From NCBI GenBank assembly GCA_914767715.1, contig OU612071.1, forward strand, positions 21,945,681 to 22,009,680: a DNA stretch of 64,000 bases, read 5' to 3'. Position numbers and translations under genes: made by a program. A model generated the notes under the pieces. It had not been told where the DNA came from, made no database searches, and was given only the letters and a program-made list of their open reading frames with translations. Shown in pieces: positions 21,430-31,059 of the stretch. How positions within the stretch are numbered: position 1 is the stretch's first letter; each line of letters starts with the position of its first letter. Source of the DNA: Membranipora membranacea (Eukaryota; Bryozoa; Gymnolaemata; Cheilostomatida; Membraniporidae).

Positions 21430-22964
21430 TGTTTTTTCTCTATGAATCTGTGGTATTCATCAGACATGGTAAAGATGATGACATGCAGAGTCCTATGGGT
21501 AGCACAGCTCACTGTGACTACCATTCAGGTTTTTGTAATTTGTTTGATGAATCAGGCCTGTTATGGACACAAAATGAAAATGAAAAATATCTCTATTTAC
21601 CGCATATATTCTATCAAGGAAAACTACAGGACAGGACTTGGCTATCAAATGACGGGGAATTGGCCTTGACTTTTGCAAACCCAAAGCATATTCAGGAAAA
21701 CGAGGACTGTGGCAGGTTTGTAGACATAACTGACCAGGGTGTCGCAGTTAAAGTTGGTGACCTTACTAAGACAAGGGAGAAACGACAGATAGAGGGGACC
21801 GTTTTAGCGACTGAATTGAATTCTAGACTGCAGGCAATTGAAATACATGTTTCACAGAATTTTAACCAGATGTTTCACACAATATTTAGGCTAAATTGTC
21901 AAAATATGATGAAGATGACGGATCTTTTACTTGTATCACTTGATGAACATCCTATTCTGGCTGCGAGACATCTTCTGAATAATTCATACATTTATGCACA
22001 GAAACTACATGATTACATAACCATCTATCCTTGTCAGCCAGTGGACCACTATGATATTAACTCTTCACCAGAACAATGCACTAAACGAATTCCAATGGCT
22101 GTTTCATTAGGTGTCACCAACAGGACTATGTGGTTAAACCCTCATAACAACATTCTGCATGACACTCCAACCCTCATTGATTGCGCATTAAATCAGGAGA
22201 TTCCAATGGTAATTGATGGAGATTTATTCTTCTATGCACATATTGATGGGACTGTCAGGAGGGCCAGTGGCATCGACAAGCTGAATACGATAGCACTTGA
22301 TTTTTCTGATTTGGGGAACAATATTGGTCAACCTGTCATACATAAACTACTATTATATGATTGGCATTTATTTAGAGAAAAATTTCCATTGAATGACTTG
22401 ACAGGTGCCAGGCAATATCAACATAAGATACATGGGAATCTAATAGGCATTACAGACAATAATAATGCAAACAAAGACCCAGTTGAGGAACTGTATGATT
22501 CCCTGAAGGTTGCATGGGCATTGGCAAGGGGTAACTTGGAATGTGCGCTTACTAACTATAAATACCACCATGATCTTAATACTAACGGAGATCAATATAG
22601 GGTTGGGGATGTGGTTTACGTGAGGGTTCCTCATGTGGCAGTTAGCAATGTGGAGAAATTTTCTTCGTCATATCAAGGGCCTTATCTGGTTGTTATGTTA
22701 CACAGATTAAATAATGATGTTAGGGCACTAGGCACAACTAATTTGCCAGTGGGAACTCAGTTTACTACCCACCTGATGCATTTGAAGAAAGCTAAGACAC
22801 CTTTGACATCTGATTTTACTCCTGCCAGCTATGTATCTGTAAAGAGGAAACCAGCAACTAATCCTGCTGTGGCCGTTCTGTCTTCTAACTCCGCTACACC
22901 AGCTCAGAATGATTCTACTAAGACAAGTTCACATGGCTATAATCTTCGAGCTAGGAATAACTAA
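21429..22964 (+). CDS. Envelope ectodomain fused to integrase C-terminal domain
   Basis: A 511-codon open frame that is the continuation of the preceding glycoprotein. Residues 1-340 are envelope-like: a furin-type site REKR at 21774-21785, a predicted helical region after it, cysteines in pairs (YPCQPVDHY, EQCTKR, IDCAL) and NRT and NNS glycosylation sites. From about residue 350 the sequence is an integrase C-terminus: helix DPVEELYDSLKVAWALARGN, then KYHHDL, then the GPY/F module RVGDVVYVRVP...SYQGPYLVV (GPY at 22677-22685), and a YNLRARNN end usual for Pol. The catalytic core is absent. The class of envelope is uncertain; its layout recalls the gB-like glycoproteins of chu-like viruses found in some retroelements. 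Confidence 0.6.
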   Translation: MFFLYESVVFIRHGKDDDMQSPMGSTAHCDYHSGFCNLFDESGLLWTQNENEKYLYLPHIFYQGKLQDRTWLSNDGELALTFANPKHIQENEDCGRFVDITDQGVAVKVGDLTKTREKRQIEGTVLATELNSRLQAIEIHVSQNFNQMFHTIFRLNCQNMMKMTDLLLVSLDEHPILAARHLLNNSYIYAQKLHDYITIYPCQPVDHYDINSSPEQCTKRIPMAVSLGVTNRTMWLNPHNNILHDTPTLIDCALNQEIPMVIDGDLFFYAHIDGTVRRASGIDKLNTIALDFSDLGNNIGQPVIHKLLLYDWHLFREKFPLNDLTGARQYQHKIHGNLIGITDNNNANKDPVEELYDSLKVAWALARGNLECALTNYKYHHDLNTNGDQYRVGDVVYVRVPHVAVSNVEKFSSSYQGPYLVVMLHRLNNDVRALGTTNLPVGTQFTTHLMHLKKAKTPLTSDFTPASYVSVKRKPATNPAVAVLSSNSATPAQNDSTKTSSHGYNLRARNN

Positions 22965-22975
22965 TCCCTTCGCAC

Positions 22976-23330
22976 ATACACTTATTACAGCTTATGTTAT
23001 TATTATTCAATTTATAAATGTATCTGACTTAATAATAACCGCTATAAACTGACTGCTTCATTGCTATGGCATGGGCATATACATTGGTGATGTTCGGCTG
23101 AGCGATGTGTTATTCAATTGACATGTAATGGTGCCCACAAATTATTACCCACAATTAATACCCAAAATATTCACACGAGCTTATTACAACAACAAAAAAT
23201 ATGAAAGAAAAGAGAATTGGTATCTAAGGCGAAAATGGTCCCACCTGAATAATTTGAGTGCGTTTTGAGTTGTTGTGCATTCTTTTGATTGGCCACTTTG
23301 ATTGAGCAATCTCTCTTCTGTGGATCTGGA
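22976..23330. other. AT-rich stretch after the retroelement
   Basis: No LTR, gene or other repeat recognised. Confidence 0.4.
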
Positions 23331-23560
23331 GTCTAAACGCTCTATGGAGGAATGGTACGGCGTATCCTGGACTGGAAAGTTGCTTGGATTGGAACATTGC
23401 ACACTGTGGACATGCAAAACAGTGCTGCGTGGATTTGGAATCTTTACACTCTATGGACGAGTGGTTTGGCGGAACCTGGTCTGGAAAATTGCTTGGATTG
23501 AGACATTGCACACTGTGGACATGGAAAACAGTGCTGCATGGATCTGGAATCTTTCTTCTG
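23331..23560 (+). repeat. Tandem repeat of about 109 bp, two units
   Basis: TGCTTGGATTG..ACATTGCACACTGTGGACATG, AAAACAGTGCTGC and a TGGAATCTTT-like end recur at 23381 and 23490. Both units are open in more than one frame, which explains the long overlapping open segments there; no protein is implied. Confidence 0.8.
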
Positions 23561-25980
23561 ACCTCACCAAGTTCAAAGAGATGGTCGTATATGAAGGATA
23601 AAGAAACCAGGGGAATTTGGCGCCTACTACTTCTGGTCTAGCCGAAGACTTCCATCTCTGGTGTGTGTCACAGCTCTTGATTGTCAACATGGGCTGTACC
23701 TGTGTGCTTGGGTTTCTGTAGTTGTAGTAGTGAGGCATTAACTGACCACTCACCGGGATGCAGGGTGTTTTGACGGCCTAAAACAAGATTGGTTTATAGT
23801 GATTTGAATGAATAGTACTGAAATGTGGGTGCCTCAGAATGCCTAATCACCCTCATACTGGGAAATCTAGTATGATGGATAGGGTTTCCCATTCACTAGA
23901 TGACTGAGCCTAAGTCACAAGCGACTATGGTTTAACATAGTGCATTATAAAAGTGAGCCTATCTAACTCAATCAGGGGATAAGGAAAATGGGAGGGGACA
24001 CCTGCCTTGGTTGGTTATTGAATCCAATCCATACTTTAATATCAATTGAAATGATTAACATCATGCAGCAATCACAATAATACTTGCATTACAAAATAAA
24101 GTACCCCTATGCTGTAGTATGTTGGATAGGCCCTTGGGGCTGATGTCAGGGAGACATGCCCCAATGCACCTATGAGAGTTGTGTAGCAAAAGGCTTTTTG
24201 TTTGGTGAACAAAGGAGTACAATGGCAGGCAAAGTGTGCTTGTCTGAATGCATGTTGGATTCATGTGATTACATGCTGGGGCGCGTGTATGCTAGGCTCA
24301 GCTCTCTACTTTTGCTACACTCATTTGTGGGTATACATAATCCAACCGCTGCTACGATATGTAGGAACCACTGGTAAAGGGTATTTCACAACTGTACTAT
24401 ATTTTGTAATGTGATTTTGTGAAGGTCGGATTAACATGTGCTGCAATCATGGGGTTGGTCCTATCTGCTTCTCTACTGTAAGTACAATGTCACCATGGGA
24501 AGGTTTCTAATTATCAGACTGCCCTTGATCTTAACAACATGATTGGAAATGATTTGAATGCTGGCAAAAACTTTAGTGCTAACTTTAACTAACTATATTC
24601 ACCACTATATGCTCTGCTAGTACTTGCTGTCACCTCTTTGGGATGATCTAGTATGTGTTAACTTTAAACTTACTCATTATGGATGGGGAGGCTCAACCAG
24701 AATATCCAACTCCAAAACCAGTGTCTGGACTGGGAATAACTACTCCTTGTCAGTTTCAGCTCCAAAGAAAAAGAGTTTGCAGTCTTGCTGTTGTGTTGGC
24801 AAACACCCACTTCCTGTTTAACTTTTAGAGATTCCATTTTTTTACAGGTTCATTTGAATTGAGAGTTGTCTTGTGTTTAAATAAGAGGACACAATATGTA
24901 AATTTTTGAAAGTTGGTAAGTAAATTTTATATTGTATTACAAGGAGTTTTACTCCTTGGTGTGTATATCTACAAATAAATGATTAAATTGAATACAGTTA
25001 TAATATTATGAAGTGAGTGTAAGGTAATTTATCATTGAGAGAAACAGAACTTGGTGAAATTTTTGAGAAAAATCAGACCCCTGCATTGTAACCCGTGTGT
25101 CTTTTCTGGCGTCACCTTTTGCAATGACTTGCATCGGGTGACACAATTATAGTTTCAGGTGACAAAATGTTGACAAAAGCAGGTCAATTTAGACTTGCAA
25201 CAGGGCAGAGATTGAGTAGGAAGTGAGCAGGACAATACTTGACGAGGCTTATGGTTAGAGCCAGTGAGGGGAATTTGTAGGAGCTGCTACCACACCTAAA
25301 GCTGTACTGTACAACCTAGCGATATGGGACTCAATGGTCAGGATGGACAACCAGGAACACAAGGTGGACAATATGACCTGGAGCAGCTGGAGACTAACAA
25401 TGAGGGAGCGGAGTCAGTGTAGCAGCAGACCAACTTGGAGCGTCAGGACAAGCAGAAACAAAGGATAAAGAACACTGGGAGAGGTTGGCGACCTCCAGTA
25501 CCCAGGCTAGCCATAATTTTTCGGACTACAGGAACCAGGCGACATGCCAGATCATTTGACATGTCATAGCAATCGAGGACGATTGCAACTAAGGGAGTGC
25601 AGATGTCGCATACACAGCAGCAAACAGGAGAATTGTCTATACCAACATCGGACACAATAACAACATCCAATATCTTTGCCAGCATCATCATCAGTACACT
25701 CAAACCTCGACTTGAGGACACGCAGTTACCAGCCGGTGCATATCACCTAGAATCGGGGATATGCAAATATATTCAAATCTAAATTCTATTCTTAATACCG
25801 GTGCCACCCTAACGCCAGAACCGTGACAACCATGACAATGCAGTGAAGGTGGCGCCAACAAAGACAATTCAGAATTAGCATGATGTCTAACCTACACCAA
25901 CCAACACTTGCGGCCGATCAACCCTGGATCAACCCACTCTTGCGGCCGATCAACCCTCTTTTTGTGGTAATTGAAAATTG
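23561..25980. other. Unassigned intergenic stretch
   Basis: No convincing gene. A short inverted repeat AAGGAGTTTTACTCCTT lies at about 24942-24958. CTTGCGGCCGATCAACCCT occurs twice at 25905-25955 as a close direct repeat. Confidence 0.4.
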
Positions 25981-26008
25981 TGTTTATAAATTTTATTTTT
26001 TTGCTTAT

Positions 26009-26062
26009 TGACGTCAGCAGTTTTTTAATGTGTCTGGAACCATGCTATATAAGAGCATGGTT
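26009..26062 (+). promoter_or_regulatory. CRE plus TATA promoter; TATA box lies in a hairpin loop
   Basis: A perfect TGACGTCA (CREB/ATF site) lies at 26009-26016. CTATATAAG follows at 26045-26053. The TATA box is framed by a perfect 9-bp inverted repeat, AACCATGCT (26038-26046) and AGCATGGTT (26054-26062), with ATATAAG as loop. A start codon follows at 26068, which leaves a very short or no 5' leader; transcription from this TATA would start near 26075, so the first usable ATG could be a later one. Confidence 0.5.
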
Positions 26063-26067
26063 CACCA

Positions 26068-26953
26068 ATGGAAAGCAATGATCTGTTTGGCAACCCTCTG
26101 GTCGACAAGCAGCGCTCTTTTGTTTGCAACTTCATTTGCAGACAGGTCAGTTTTTTGTAAACATGAAAGTTTTACAAGTTGTTATCATAATATTTTCATT
26201 TATTGTACGTTCGTGATATTTATAGGGAAATAGAACTTGCCTTATTATTTGATAATGGCACAGTATAACATTTGGTTGGATTATCTATACCATCAACTAA
26301 TTTAGCTAAATGAATTAAATCGAGCATGCATGGCATCATTAACTAGAAAGTATAACTCGTTGAAATAAGGTATGCATTGTTTAAGGTGAGTTGCGTTTGA
26401 TGTCAAACTTGATAAGAATTGAAAGGCATGCTCCTGAGTCAAGTGTTTGATCGAATCAAATGAGATCGCCTGTAAATAAGTCAGTGTCACATAATGAGAA
26501 TCATCATACCGAGCTCTTGAGCACAGATCTCAGTAGCGGAGAGTGAATGTGGTGACTCCATAACCTGGAATCCCACAATTACATATTGACATTGGAACAT
26601 GAGATGGGAGGGATGCATTCAAACGAAATTGCATTTATCCTGTATTTTAGCGGCATGAATAACCTTCATAATTAAATGATCTATAAAGTTTTAATATCTT
26701 GATAACAGATACAAACAATGCGTAACATAATATTCTTTACATCAGCAATTACATGTAGATTAGCTGATTAATATTTTTAATGAATACATTTTATTACTTT
26801 CAGAGACAGAATAGTCCTTTCATGAGTAACGCCATACTAGTGCGTCTGATCCCTATGCTGGTACCCAAAAGTAATCCAGTATACACAGCGGATGCGTTGA
26901 ACTCCGAGTTGAAAAGTCAGTACAATTTTAGTGAAGTATGGCACAAACAATGA
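26068..26953 (+). CDS. Possible two-exon gene for a 75-residue protein, unknown
   Basis: Exon 1 is 26068-26145 (26 codons, starting MESNDLFGNP), followed by donor GTCAGT. Exon 2 is 26804-26953, preceded by TTTTATTACTTTCAG and ending in TGA. Both exons are in phase 0, so they join into one frame of 75 codons ending SEVWHKQ. A second ATG at 26078 opens another frame that reads like a signal peptide (MICLATLWSTSSALLFA), but it hits a stop soon after the junction. AATAAA at 27480 could serve polyadenylation. No domain is recognised. The CRE/TATA pair upstream supports transcription, but the TATA-to-ATG distance of about 20 bp is short. Confidence 0.38.
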
Positions 26954-29330
26954 AGACTACCCAACCTAATGACCTTCATGATATAACTAAGACAAGTCAT
27001 GTTCTCCTACAGTAAAAGAGGACAACTCCTGATACATCAACAGAATGCACCAGAGATGAACACTGACTGATCTAGAACCAACAACACTACATCAACAGAC
27101 ACCAGCCTCATCAACAACCAATATTACCAAGAAATCCCCAACAACACCAAACAACAACAAAGAACAACCTAAGCTGAGAGATAACCATGCAAGAATAAAC
27201 CACCCCCCCCCCCCTTACCAGACCACAATAGATCTTCAGCAGGTGTAAGGATGACATCAGATGTGAATAGACAGATTCATATCATCATCATTGATATGTC
27301 ATCGTGTTTAAGAATGTGCCAAGATTCATGACTGATTGTGCTGTCATCGAAATTAATTGATTGAATATTCATTTGCTCGCTGTATCCTGACTACCTTTTG
27401 TTACCATCATATGAACTGCTGTATTACTATTGGCTTAGACATTTTATGTCTCATATATATGTAAGAAGTTTTACTATCTAATAAAATAATTAATAAGTTA
27501 CAACGAAGTAGCGTAGTACTTCTAAGTGATCACAAATACCCACAACAACTTGTAAGGACAGCGCACGCTTACATCACGGTAGTATAATAAGTCGCAAAAA
27601 AATTTTCACATTCTCATTTAACAAGTTTCATAAGACAGCTAGCATCGAGTAAAGGAAACACAGCCTAATCGCTTGTAGAAGCGTCATCTATGCAACAAAA
27701 TTTCGGCCACTTGAATAAAACAGAGAGGCAGGCATAGGGAGTGGGAGTCGTTGGAGCAGCTTCTTGAGATGAAGTCATTCACTGGGGAAGTGTGAAGGCT
27801 TTGTATCGGCGATAGATTAATCGATCTCGGTTCAAGCACGGTACTATTTTGTCAAAACGCAATAGGTCCAGTCAGTCTAAGACGTCCACTGAGATCACCC
27901 ATCTATAAAAAAAAACAACACCATACAGAGAATTACCTCACCAGTTTATTCAATGGTGACCAAGAAACAGAAGATAAAAACAAATGCCGAAATCATTCTG
28001 ACGGGTATTGCCCATCAGGCAACTCTAGGAGCAATAGGATATCATACTGAAACTCAAAATGCAATTATGTGAAAAGTGATGATGAGGCCTTAGCTGAAAC
28101 AGTAAAAGTGAAATTTTCAAATTAGGTTGCAGTATGTGACTGCTTCAAACAATAATACAAACAATATAAACAATACTATAAATGATGAAGCTGTGTAACT
28201 CGGGAAAATTCTCTGTTGGTAAACCATAAAAAATAGCAGAAATTTAAGTTGCAGTCGGACGTTAGCAAATCAGCAGCAAAAATGTGTACACTTTCTATGC
28301 TTACGAAATGTAACTCATAATAATTATTCTAAGGTTTAAGTTTGAGGCAAGAACTGAGCGATATGTTTTCTCCGTCGTGTTTTATTGACAGCTCTCGATT
28401 TCATATGTCCATCATATCTCTCAACACAGGCACTGTAATGCACAGTCTCAAAGCTTTATTTCCAAGTGGCTATTGCTGTTCTGTGGTAAAGTAGGCTACT
28501 ATCAGAAGCTACATGTTGCTGTATAGTTCTCAAAAAATCCACATATTGAAGGTAAAGTAATACTTCCGATGTAATTCTCTCATCTGGCATTATTTAGCAG
28601 AAGCGTTGAGGCTGCGTATGGCAGCCAGTTTGATTTTTGTATTTCTCAGCTGTGTACCGGCTTGAAGTTGATACAGTCATGTCTTGTAAGGTCTTGTGGG
28701 GTGATTCATTGATAGAAGTGCACTTTTTGTTGTTATGAAATTGATTGAAGTAACCACATACTAGGCATTATTTGAATGGCTGTGGCTATTCGTTTAACAT
28801 CAAACTGTGAAATAGGCTAATATCATAAGGTTTTGCTAGCAATCCTAGAATAATTTGAGGGTTACAAATGCATTTTTCATTTTAGCTTCCGAGCACAGAG
28901 AGTGATAAAACCCCTCTTTTTCATGACAGAAATCCTTAGAGGATGGGCTACAAGTTGATCCCACCGAAAACGAAGTTTGAGGTGGTATTATGGCAATGCC
29001 CATGAAACAGTTCTCATAGGGGACTTCTGACAACTTATGTGGCAGCTGAGCCCTATTTTTGCACACAATAAACACCTACAGTTTTGCTTATCCATCCTCA
29101 AATATTGTCAAGATAACTAGATTCATACCTGATCTTCTCTTTGGGAGTAGTATGAATAACAGCATGTGATGCTATGACATAGAAAACTTGCAACAGCCAG
29201 CACAGGTTTTTTGGCTTTTTCTAGCCATTTTTATTCAATCCAATAGACATAGTTTTGTCCATGTCTATGAGGTTGCATAGAAATGTTTTGTCTATGTGCA
29301 ATCCTCAATCAATCATCAGTGCAACTTAAT
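26954..29330. other. Possible 3' UTR, then unassigned sequence
   Basis: 26954-27190 is rich in A and C (many CAACA units) and ends in a homopolymer of about 14 C near 27198. AATAAA lies at 27480. Beyond that, to 29330, no gene or repeat is recognised. Confidence 0.35.
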
Positions 29331-29334
29331 AAAG

Positions 29335-29585
29335 CCTAAGTGCCTGGGCAAAATGTGTAAAATCTGCTTCAATAGAAATGTTGATGGTTAAAATTTGCTC
29401 AAATAAAAATTTCTATGGTACAAAGGCTAATATCTAAAAGAACAGTCATACTTGAGCAAATAATTTAAGCCTTAGTGCCTGGTCAAAGCGTTTAAAATCA
29501 GCTTTAATAGTAGTATCAATGGTTCAAAGCCATCTGCTTTGATAGAAATTTCCAAGGTTCAAAGGCTAATCACTAAAGCACCCGG
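29335..29585. repeat. Degenerate tandem repeat, about 130 bp unit
   Basis: Motifs AAGCCTNAGTGCCTGG, AAAATCNGCTT.AATAG and GGTTCAAAG/GGTACAAAGGCTAAT recur two to three times. It abuts the left end of the next MITE. Confidence 0.5.
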
Positions 29586-29591
29586 GCATAT

Positions 29592-29985
29592 TAAAGCACA
29601 TGCTATATAGCCAGGCTGAATAGCCCAGTGTGTATGTAGAGGTCTGCCTTGAACTCACTGTTTATTAAGAATGTTGTGGGTTCGAGTCCCAACATGGTCA
29701 GATTTTTTTCCAAATGGGTGCTTTATAACTGGAGCATTTTTACCGTAATCTTCTACTGCTATTGAGTTGTTTTCTGCAAGTACCCAACAGCTCAGTGAGC
29801 TATTGAAATACCTCTCTGCTTGCACTATTTTTCTACCGATATGCAAAAATTTCTGTTGTGGCAGGGCGCTAAAGCGCCCCTCCCACACCCTCCCCGCCAC
29901 GCCTCCGGCGTGTGGATCGGGCTGCGCCCGATCATTATGGTCATCTCTAAAATGTCAGTGAGTGAATTTTTGTAGAATATACCGC
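29592..29985 (+). mobile_element. Second tRNA-bearing MITE copy, with GC-rich insertion
   Basis: A diverged copy of the element at 4385-4723. The tRNA-like part (29612-29700; box B GGTTCGAGTCCC) and the downstream TTCTACTGCTATTGAGTTG to ATATGCAAAAATTTC stretch match. The right end GTGAGTGAATTTTTGTAGAATATACCGCCC corresponds. The left end is worn and no target duplication is evident. About 80 bp of GC-rich sequence (29860-29938) interrupts it where the other copy is continuous. Confidence 0.7.
29860..29938. repeat. GC-rich triple-hairpin insertion
   Basis: Three perfect inverted repeats in a row: GGGCGCT/AGCGCCC (29864-29879), CACGCC/GGCGTG (29898-29912) and GATCGGGC/GCCCGATC (29915-29933), joined by CCCTCCCACACCCTCCCC. 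It is far richer in GC than its surroundings. Confidence 0.8.
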
Positions 29986-29989
29986 CCTA

Positions 29990-30995
29990 GATATACCCAT
30001 TGGTAAACTCTGTGCTCCTAGGAGTTATTAAAATAATTGTCATGTAATCTGCTTCACACTTCTCCCATGTGAGTTTAAATAACACCAGCTATCGCTATGA
30101 TTTCTTAATTATTTTCATTCATTCATGCAAACTTGTCACAGATTATACTATTATTCAGTTCTCTTATAGTAGCTGCCCATGTACGACCTGTCATAAGTTC
30201 AGATAGCGGCAATTTCAATCTCCTTATTATGTTAATTTTTTATCTAGACCAAATCGCCTGTATAATTTGTTGTGTCGTTGTATTTGTGACGTGTAACACC
30301 AATCACAGATATTCCAATTCGTTAAAAGCTTGCCACTGTTCTTTTTTTACCAGGCAGCATATATGACATGAGATGAATTATGTCTCAGTAACAATTACCT
30401 TATGGGTTGCAAAAAGAGCTGTGGGTTTAATTCTCAGACATAGTTGTGTTTGTGAGATATTGTCGGATTTTAGAATTTTACACCGCTAATTCCTATTGGG
30501 TGCAAGTAAAAGTCCTGCATACCTCTAGATTAGCTGTCGGCAACCTGGTCTATTTTCCAGTGCGGCCTAATGAACAATATTTTGCGGGCTGATTGTGGCA
30601 TTATGCCTGAAAAGATATATATTACACATTAATTTTGATCCCCATCTCGCATTTTGTAATCTTGATATTCAAGTATATAGGCACAATATATTTCAAAATA
30701 GTGGCCATTCAGCATTAAGCATGTAGCTTCCAAAGCCGTTTCTAGACATAATCATCTTAACTGTATTGGTGTTAACTCCTTTTTTTCAAGTGCTTTATTT
30801 TCAAAATAACCCATAACGGTGATATTTGGAAATTCGAATAAAATTTTTTGTTGATATCGTAGTAATTAGTTTTTTTAGCAAATCTGTCACCTTGAACAAG
30901 AAATGCAGATGAGTATCAACAAGTTTTCATGTTACAAATGCTCCTGCTTTATCACTGAAATGTTCCAGATTGCATCTAATTTTACAGGCATTTGC
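29990..30995. other. Unassigned stretch
   Basis: No gene or repeat recognised. Confidence 0.35.
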
Positions 30996-31004
30996 AAAAA
31001 GCTT

Positions 31005-31052
31005 CCCCGCTGCGCAGGGGTGTCAGCACCCCTCCCACACCCACCCTGCCCT
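31005..31052. repeat. GC-rich hairpin patch related to 29860-29938
   Basis: AGGGGTG TCAG CACCCCT (31016-31033) is a perfect 7-bp hairpin, preceded by an imperfect CCCC...GGGG one. It shares CCCCTCCCACACCC with the patch at 29877, so both may belong to one small GC-rich repeat family. Confidence 0.6.
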
Positions 31053-31059
31053 TTTCCAT

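Larger units (their letters stand above)
20390..22975 (+). mobile_element. Internal remains of a second env-bearing retroelement
   Basis: In order: an RGG-rich tail (about 20680-20715), an envelope leader and glycoprotein (20900-22450) and an integrase C-terminal part (22450-22964). No LTRs, reverse transcriptase or integrase core were found. Sequence and layout differ from the 11.8-19.8 kb element, so it is a separate, older copy or a separate family. Confidence 0.65.
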
